Source: Anaerolineales bacterium (GTDB lineage: Bacteria; Chloroflexota; Anaerolineae; Anaerolineales; Villigracilaceae). From it: a DNA stretch of 33,065 nucleotides. Positions 29,547 to 33,065 of this stretch are shown one piece after another. Under the pieces are notes generated by a model. The model was given only the letters and a program-made list of their open reading frames with translations, was not told where the DNA came from and searched no databases. The stretch spans positions 1 to 33,065 of the forward strand of contig JAGUZU010000101.1 of the NCBI GenBank assembly GCA_020060625.1, given 5' to 3'. Within the stretch, counting starts at the first letter, position 1; the number at the start of each line of letters is the position of its first letter. The translations under genes were made by a program, and so were the position numbers.

Positions 29547-30557
29547 ATGGAAACCAAGAGTAAAAACAATCGGGAAAAACAACCGCCCATCCTCTTTGAC
29601 AAGACACAAGCCATCATCAAGGAAGTGAACAAGCTTCTTGGCGGCACGCTCGTGACCTATTTCAACAATCCGCGCGGAAGCGTTTGTCATGACGACGTGG
29701 TTGCCCTGTTCGAATTGCTCGAGAAGATCGGGCGTCAAAAGAATATCTATCTTTTCATCAAATCCAGCGGCGGTAATGGGCAGGCTTCCCTGCGGATCGT
29801 CAACCTGCTCCGCCAGTATTGCGAGGAAGTCGTCGCCGTCATTCCCCTCGAATGTGCCTCCGCAGCGACCATGATCGCGCTCGGCGCGAACGAGATTCGC
29901 ATGGGACCGATGGCATACCTCACGCCGGTGGACACCTCCCTCACGCATGCGCTTTCCCCCATTGACCGCGATAACGACCGCGTGAGCGTGTCGCTCGACG
30001 AGTTGACACGCGTCGTTCGGTTGTGGCAGTCTCAAAAGTCCGATAAGAACGAGAACCCCTATCAGCAATTATTCCAATACGTGCATCCGCTGGTGATCGG
30101 CGCAGTGGACCGGGCGGAGTCGCTTTCCATCATGCTGTGCAAGGAACTGCTTGCCTATCACATCAAGGACGAAAAAACACAGGACAAGATCGCCAACGCC
30201 TTGAACGCGCGTTATCCATCGCACGGCTATCCAATTCTTCTCGATGAAGCCAAGCGGATCGGGTTGAAAAGCGAACACCTTTCGCCGGAGATCAACACGC
30301 TCCTGCTTGAACTCAACGAACTATATAGTGAGATGGGACAGCGCGCCACCACTGATTTCGATGATACGCACGCGCACGGAAACGAGATTCTCAACATCTG
30401 GGAATCAACGGACGTGCTGGTCTATTACCAGCAGGACAAGGACTGGTTCTACCGCACCGAGGAACGCCGCTGGATCTCACTCAACGACAACAGCAGCTGG
30501 CGGCGCACGGTACGAGTCGGCAGCAAAGTCGAGAAATCCATTTTGCACATCGCGTAA
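29547..30557 (+). CDS. SDH-type serine protease, ClpP/crotonase fold
   Basis: 336 residues resembling the serine-dehydrogenase-proteinase (SDH, PF01972) family, relatives of ClpP and SppA. The oxyanion-like loop is IKSSGGNGQAS at 71-81 and the nucleophile Ser105 lies in ECASAATMIALGANEI, followed by MGPMAYLTPVDTSL. There is no signal peptide or transmembrane helix, unlike many family members, and the C-terminal 75 residues (ILNIWESTDVLVYYQQDKDW) look like an extra beta-rich domain. ATG 29547 is chosen because AAGGAG lies 7 nt upstream; the frame is open back to 29505. A small hairpin (CCTGCC/GGCAGG, 29515-29532) sits just before the ribosome-binding site. Substrate unknown. Confidence 0.82.
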   Translation: METKSKNNREKQPPILFDKTQAIIKEVNKLLGGTLVTYFNNPRGSVCHDDVVALFELLEKIGRQKNIYLFIKSSGGNGQASLRIVNLLRQYCEEVVAVIPLECASAATMIALGANEIRMGPMAYLTPVDTSLTHALSPIDRDNDRVSVSLDELTRVVRLWQSQKSDKNENPYQQLFQYVHPLVIGAVDRAESLSIMLCKELLAYHIKDEKTQDKIANALNARYPSHGYPILLDEAKRIGLKSEHLSPEINTLLLELNELYSEMGQRATTDFDDTHAHGNEILNIWESTDVLVYYQQDKDWFYRTEERRWISLNDNSSWRRTVRVGSKVEKSILHIA

Positions 30558-30571
30558 AGAACTTTCAAAAA

Positions 30572-30602
30572 CAAAACGACTTCCTTTCGGGAAGTCGTTT
30601 TG
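30572..30602. terminator. Bidirectional terminator, SDH protease / GMC oxidoreductase
   Basis: CAAAACGACTTCC (30572-30584) pairs perfectly with GGAAGTCGTTTTG (30590-30602); A-rich left and T-rich right arms make it usable by both convergent genes. Confidence 0.85.
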
Positions 30603-30614
30603 CATTGAAAAACC

Positions 30615-32237
30615 CTATTCGGTTCTCTTCTTTTCAATCCTGCTCATCGCATATTCCGCCAGCGCGGTGATGGTCAGCGACGGGTTCACGCCGGGATTGG
30701 CAGGCACCACCGAACCATCGATGATGTACATGCCTTCGTAATTATGCACGGCAAAATTTTCATCCACCGCGCCTTCGTTTGCATCTTTCCCAATGGGCGC
30801 GCCGCCCAGGATATGGGCAGTGGTCGGCAGACCCAAAAGATTTTCCCCAATCGAGCCAAGCGGAACTCCGTTCGCGCGCTTTGCAAATTCGCGCACGATC
30901 TCATGCGAGCCTTCCACCTGCGCGTTGATTCTGTAACCGGGTTCCTCGTCCGCCACTATGCCGGTTCGGAATAACGTAAAAGGGCTTCGTCCAATGCGGA
31001 AGCGCATCCGGTTATCCGCGTGCTGCATCATGAGCAGGATGGTCACATTGTGCGCCCAGCCCGGCAGGACAAGCGCCTTCAAAAAATCAATGGGATGCGT
31101 GAACACCCACCAGAAAAATTTCAGGATGCGAACCGGCACGCTCACGCCGGTATCGATCAACGGCGCGGCGAGGAAGCGCAGCAGCGACGAACCGTCCGGG
31201 AAGCGGGTAGGCTCGACGCGCGTCATCTCATCGTGATTGTAGATGGAAGAGATGGCGACGCCTTCCGAATAATTGACATCCGACTTGCGAGCCACGCTTC
31301 CAAGCAGACCTTCGGAGTTGGTCCTCACCATCGTCCCCAACTTCGCTGAAAGTTTCGGCAGCGACTTCTTCACATCGCGCAGATTCAACAGCAGTTTCAT
31401 CGTCCCCATCACCCCCGCCGAGAAGATGACGTTTTTGGCGTAGACAGTTTGCGTGCGCTTGAAAAGCTTGGTCGAATCACGATACGTAATTTCGTAACGA
31501 CCCCCCACTCCTTGCCGCTCTCCCTCGGGGAGAGGGGTTGGGGTGAGGGCGCGAACGTCAGTAACTTCCACTTCCGAAACCACTTTCGCCCCGTTTTTCT
31601 CCGCAAAATACAGATAATTTTTTGGCAGGGTATTCTTTGCGTTGTAACGGCATCCTACCATGCAGCCGCCGCAGTGCCGGCAGCCCGCCCGGGCGGGACC
31701 CTCTCCGCCAAAGTAAGGATCGGGGACGGTCACACCCGCTTCCCCGAAGTAGGAGCCGACATCCGTCGCGCGAAAGGTGTGCCCCATGCCGCGTTCCTCC
31801 GCCATTTGTTTGAGAAGCAGGTCTGCCGTCCATAGTTTGGGGTTGCGCGCCGCGCCGAGCATTTTCCTTGCCGTTTCATAGTGAGGGCGAAGCGCCTCGC
31901 CCCATTTGATATTTTGATTCCATGCCGGGGTGGCGAAGGTTTCATCGGTTGGGACTTCCAGCACATTGGCGTAGCCGAGGCTTCCACCGCCCACGCCCGC
32001 GCCGTGCAGGACCATCACACCTTTGAGAAGGCTGATTTGCAGGATGCCGTGTCCGCGCAGGGCAGGCAGCCAGAGATATTTCCAATACTGCCAGTTGGTT
32101 TTGGCGAAGTCCTCGTCTTCGTATCGTTTTCCCTTTTCAAGGACGAGAACGGAATATCCCTTTTCCGTTAATCGCATTGCCGAAACGCTTCCCCCGAACC
32201 CCGACCCAATAATCACATAATCGTAGACTTGCGACAT
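30615..32237 (-). CDS. GMC-family FAD oxidoreductase (cholesterol-oxidase-like)
   Basis: 540 residues. The FAD-binding Rossmann motif GSGFGGSVSAMRL is at 11-23, followed by LVLEKGKRYEDED and GAGVGGGSLGYANV. The C-terminal part has YIIDGSVVPANPGVNPSLTI, the conserved GMC end with the catalytic-site Asn. A Cys cluster, C186-x2-C189-x2-C192-x3-C196 (CRHCGGCMVGC), precedes NAKNTLPKNYLY; this is a recurring feature of bacterial cholesterol-oxidase-like members and its cofactor, if any, is unclear. Residues about 231-246 (LTPTPLPEGERQGVGG) derive from an inserted palindromic element. There is no signal peptide. GGAGGG lies 7 nt before the ATG. Substrate probably a lipid alcohol or sterol-like compound, inferred only from the family. 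Confidence 0.92.
   Translation of the reverse strand: MSQVYDYVIIGSGFGGSVSAMRLTEKGYSVLVLEKGKRYEDEDFAKTNWQYWKYLWLPALRGHGILQISLLKGVMVLHGAGVGGGSLGYANVLEVPTDETFATPAWNQNIKWGEALRPHYETARKMLGAARNPKLWTADLLLKQMAEERGMGHTFRATDVGSYFGEAGVTVPDPYFGGEGPARAGCRHCGGCMVGCRYNAKNTLPKNYLYFAEKNGAKVVSEVEVTDVRALTPTPLPEGERQGVGGRYEITYRDSTKLFKRTQTVYAKNVIFSAGVMGTMKLLLNLRDVKKSLPKLSAKLGTMVRTNSEGLLGSVARKSDVNYSEGVAISSIYNHDEMTRVEPTRFPDGSSLLRFLAAPLIDTGVSVPVRILKFFWWVFTHPIDFLKALVLPGWAHNVTILLMMQHADNRMRFRIGRSPFTLFRTGIVADEEPGYRINAQVEGSHEIVREFAKRANGVPLGSIGENLLGLPTTAHILGGAPIGKDANEGAVDENFAVHNYEGMYIIDGSVVPANPGVNPSLTITALAEYAMSRIEKKRTE
31501..31549 (-). repeat. Palindromic element inserted in frame in the GMC oxidoreductase gene
   Basis: Imperfect inverted repeat centred near 31525 (CTCTCCC-TC-GGGGAGAG with outer arms rich in CCCCAC/GTGGGG). 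On the coding strand it begins CCTCACCCCAACCCCTC, nearly the arm of the uvrA element, and is read in the same phase (Leu-Thr-Pro). It adds about 16 residues (LTPTPLPEGERQGVGG) between VTDVRA and RYEITYRD. Confidence 0.75.
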
Positions 32238-32266
32238 CTGCGTACCCTCCGCGTTGAGTTGATGCG

Positions 32267-32275
32267 ATTATAGCA
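32267..32275 (-). promoter_or_regulatory. Extended -10 promoter of the GMC oxidoreductase gene
   Basis: TGCTATAAT on the minus strand, 29 nt before ATG 32237, leaving a normal leader with GGAGGG. No convincing -35. Same nonamer as before yjbQ and uvrA. Confidence 0.55.
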
Positions 32276-32330
32276 TTGCCTCTTGAATAATTTTCAGTCT
32301 GGATTAACATGGGATTGAAAGGAGTTTTCA

Positions 32331-32945
32331 ATGACGATTGCATCGGTTGAAACCTTCATCCGTTCGCTGGGCGGGGCGACGGCGTTTTCCGCGCTTGTCA
32401 TCCTATTTTACGGAATTTGGCGCGGTACTAGACAGAAGGCGGGGCGCGTTACAGGCGGTGCGGGTCGTTTTCTGCGCTCGTCGTCGTTCTATTTTTTAGC
32501 ATCCGTTTTTTTCTTTGGTTTATCATACCTTGGCTGGATTCGCATCCCTTGGCAGATTTCTCCGCAAGTCCGCGTGTGGATGCTGATTATCGGTTCGCTC
32601 TTATTCTTCCCCGGCATGGCGTTCTTACTTTGGGCGCGAATAACGCTTGGAAAATATTATTTCGTCTCCACAGGGTTGGGCGCGCAATTGTTTGCAGACC
32701 ATCAACTCGTGCAGGCGGGTCCGTATGCCATCGTGCGTCACCCCATGTATGTCGGGCTTGCCTTCGCCGCGTGGGGCGCTCTGTTGATCTACTTCACATG
32801 GACGACTATTTACTTTGTCTTGTTCGCTCCGACGCTGGCGGTTCGCGCCTATCGGGAGGAAGCCGCATTATCGGCAGAGTTCGGCGAGCAATGGCAGGAA
32901 TATTGCAGGCGGGTCCCGCCGTTTGTTCCACGATTGAGCAAGTGA
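32331..32945 (+). CDS. Isoprenylcysteine carboxyl methyltransferase-family membrane protein
   Basis: 204 residues with about five hydrophobic helices. The C-terminal catalytic region is typical of the ICMT/PEMT superfamily: LVQAGPYAIVRHPMYVGLAF at about 125-144, then the second helix and AYREEAALSAEFGEQWQEYC with the conserved Glu, ending VPPFVPRLSK. Such enzymes use S-adenosylmethionine to methylate lipids or small molecules at the membrane; bacterial members have no prenylated-protein substrate known, so the acceptor is open. AAAGGAG lies 6 nt before ATG 32331. Divergent from the GMC oxidoreductase gene, 93 bp apart, which may point to a shared lipid-related role. Confidence 0.88.
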   Translation: MTIASVETFIRSLGGATAFSALVILFYGIWRGTRQKAGRVTGGAGRFLRSSSFYFLASVFFFGLSYLGWIRIPWQISPQVRVWMLIIGSLLFFPGMAFLLWARITLGKYYFVSTGLGAQLFADHQLVQAGPYAIVRHPMYVGLAFAAWGALLIYFTWTTIYFVLFAPTLAVRAYREEAALSAEFGEQWQEYCRRVPPFVPRLSK

Positions 32946-32997
32946 CTTACTCGCGCGAAACGAGGAGTTTCTCTACCGTACATTTTAGATTTTTTAC

Positions 32998-33065
32998 CGC
33001 CAAGATGCCAAGTACGCCAAGTTTTCAAGGTTTTCTTGGCGGCTTTGGCGCACTTGGCGGTTCGA
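32998..33065. repeat. MITE-like palindromic element, copy 3 (right end cut by window)
   Basis: The core ACCGCCAAG...CGCCAAG at 32998-33026 is followed by CTTGGCGGCTTTGGCGC and CTTGGCGG to the end of the window, forming an imperfect hairpin of the same kind as copies 1 and 2. The left flank (GAGGAGTTTCTCTACCG at 32963-32979) resembles but does not match the terminal repeat of copy 2, so this copy is more diverged. Confidence 0.65.

Overview
The window looks like bacterial chromosome from the phylum Chloroflexota, probably an Anaerolineales-type organism. This rests on the combination of genes and on style (Thr-Pro linkers in exported proteins, a bacterial cyclic-diphosphoglycerate-synthetase homologue, a STAND/LuxR regulator, many short dispersed palindromic repeats); no 16S or other phylogenetic marker is present. 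The coding regions are dense and mostly housekeeping or envelope functions. No tRNA, rRNA, CRISPR array, phage gene or transposase gene was found.

Layout. 1-400: two MITE-like repeat elements. 400-1,000: SlyD-type FKBP prolyl isomerase, then a pair of back-to-back terminators. 958-3,260 (minus): obgE, a small anchored protein and a DedA-family protein in one tight operon. 3,312-3,455: second copy of the first MITE-like element. 3,485-4,562: bioY and yjbQ, divergent. 4,699-10,614 (minus): cyclic-2,3-diphosphoglycerate-synthetase-like P-loop protein, arginine-deiminase-like protein, argS, rpsT and a LysM protein. 10,777-13,689 (minus): uvrA. 13,918-16,353: STAND ATPase/TPR/LuxR regulator. 16,384-18,888 (minus): two Cys-rich exported proteins. 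19,077-20,794: ECF sigma factor, degV and a small membrane protein. 20,843-23,688: small helical protein and an S41-family lipoprotein, divergent. 23,738-30,557: family-2 glycosyltransferase, AAA ATPase, glycerophosphodiesterase, GH3-like membrane protein and SDH/ClpP-fold protease. 30,615-32,945: GMC oxidoreductase and an isoprenylcysteine-methyltransferase-like membrane protein. The window ends inside a third copy of the first repeat.

The most notable signal is repeat DNA inside genes. uvrA carries a perfect 18-bp-arm palindrome in frame, the GMC oxidoreductase carries a member of the same family in the same translational phase (both read Leu-Thr-Pro...), and argS carries a different palindromic insert in frame. 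The arrangement resembles the protein-coding palindromic elements described in Rickettsia. Outside genes there are at least three further repeat families, one with clear terminal inverted repeats.

A second theme is initiation. At least six genes have a TATAAT-like -10 box only 7-9 nt before the ATG, mostly with no Shine-Dalgarno sequence, which predicts leaderless mRNAs. One divergent pair shares overlapping -10 boxes. A third theme is the 16.4-20.8 kb region: an ECF sigma operon faces an operon of exported proteins built from an unrecognised four-Cys module, and the intergenic region holds three inverted repeats.
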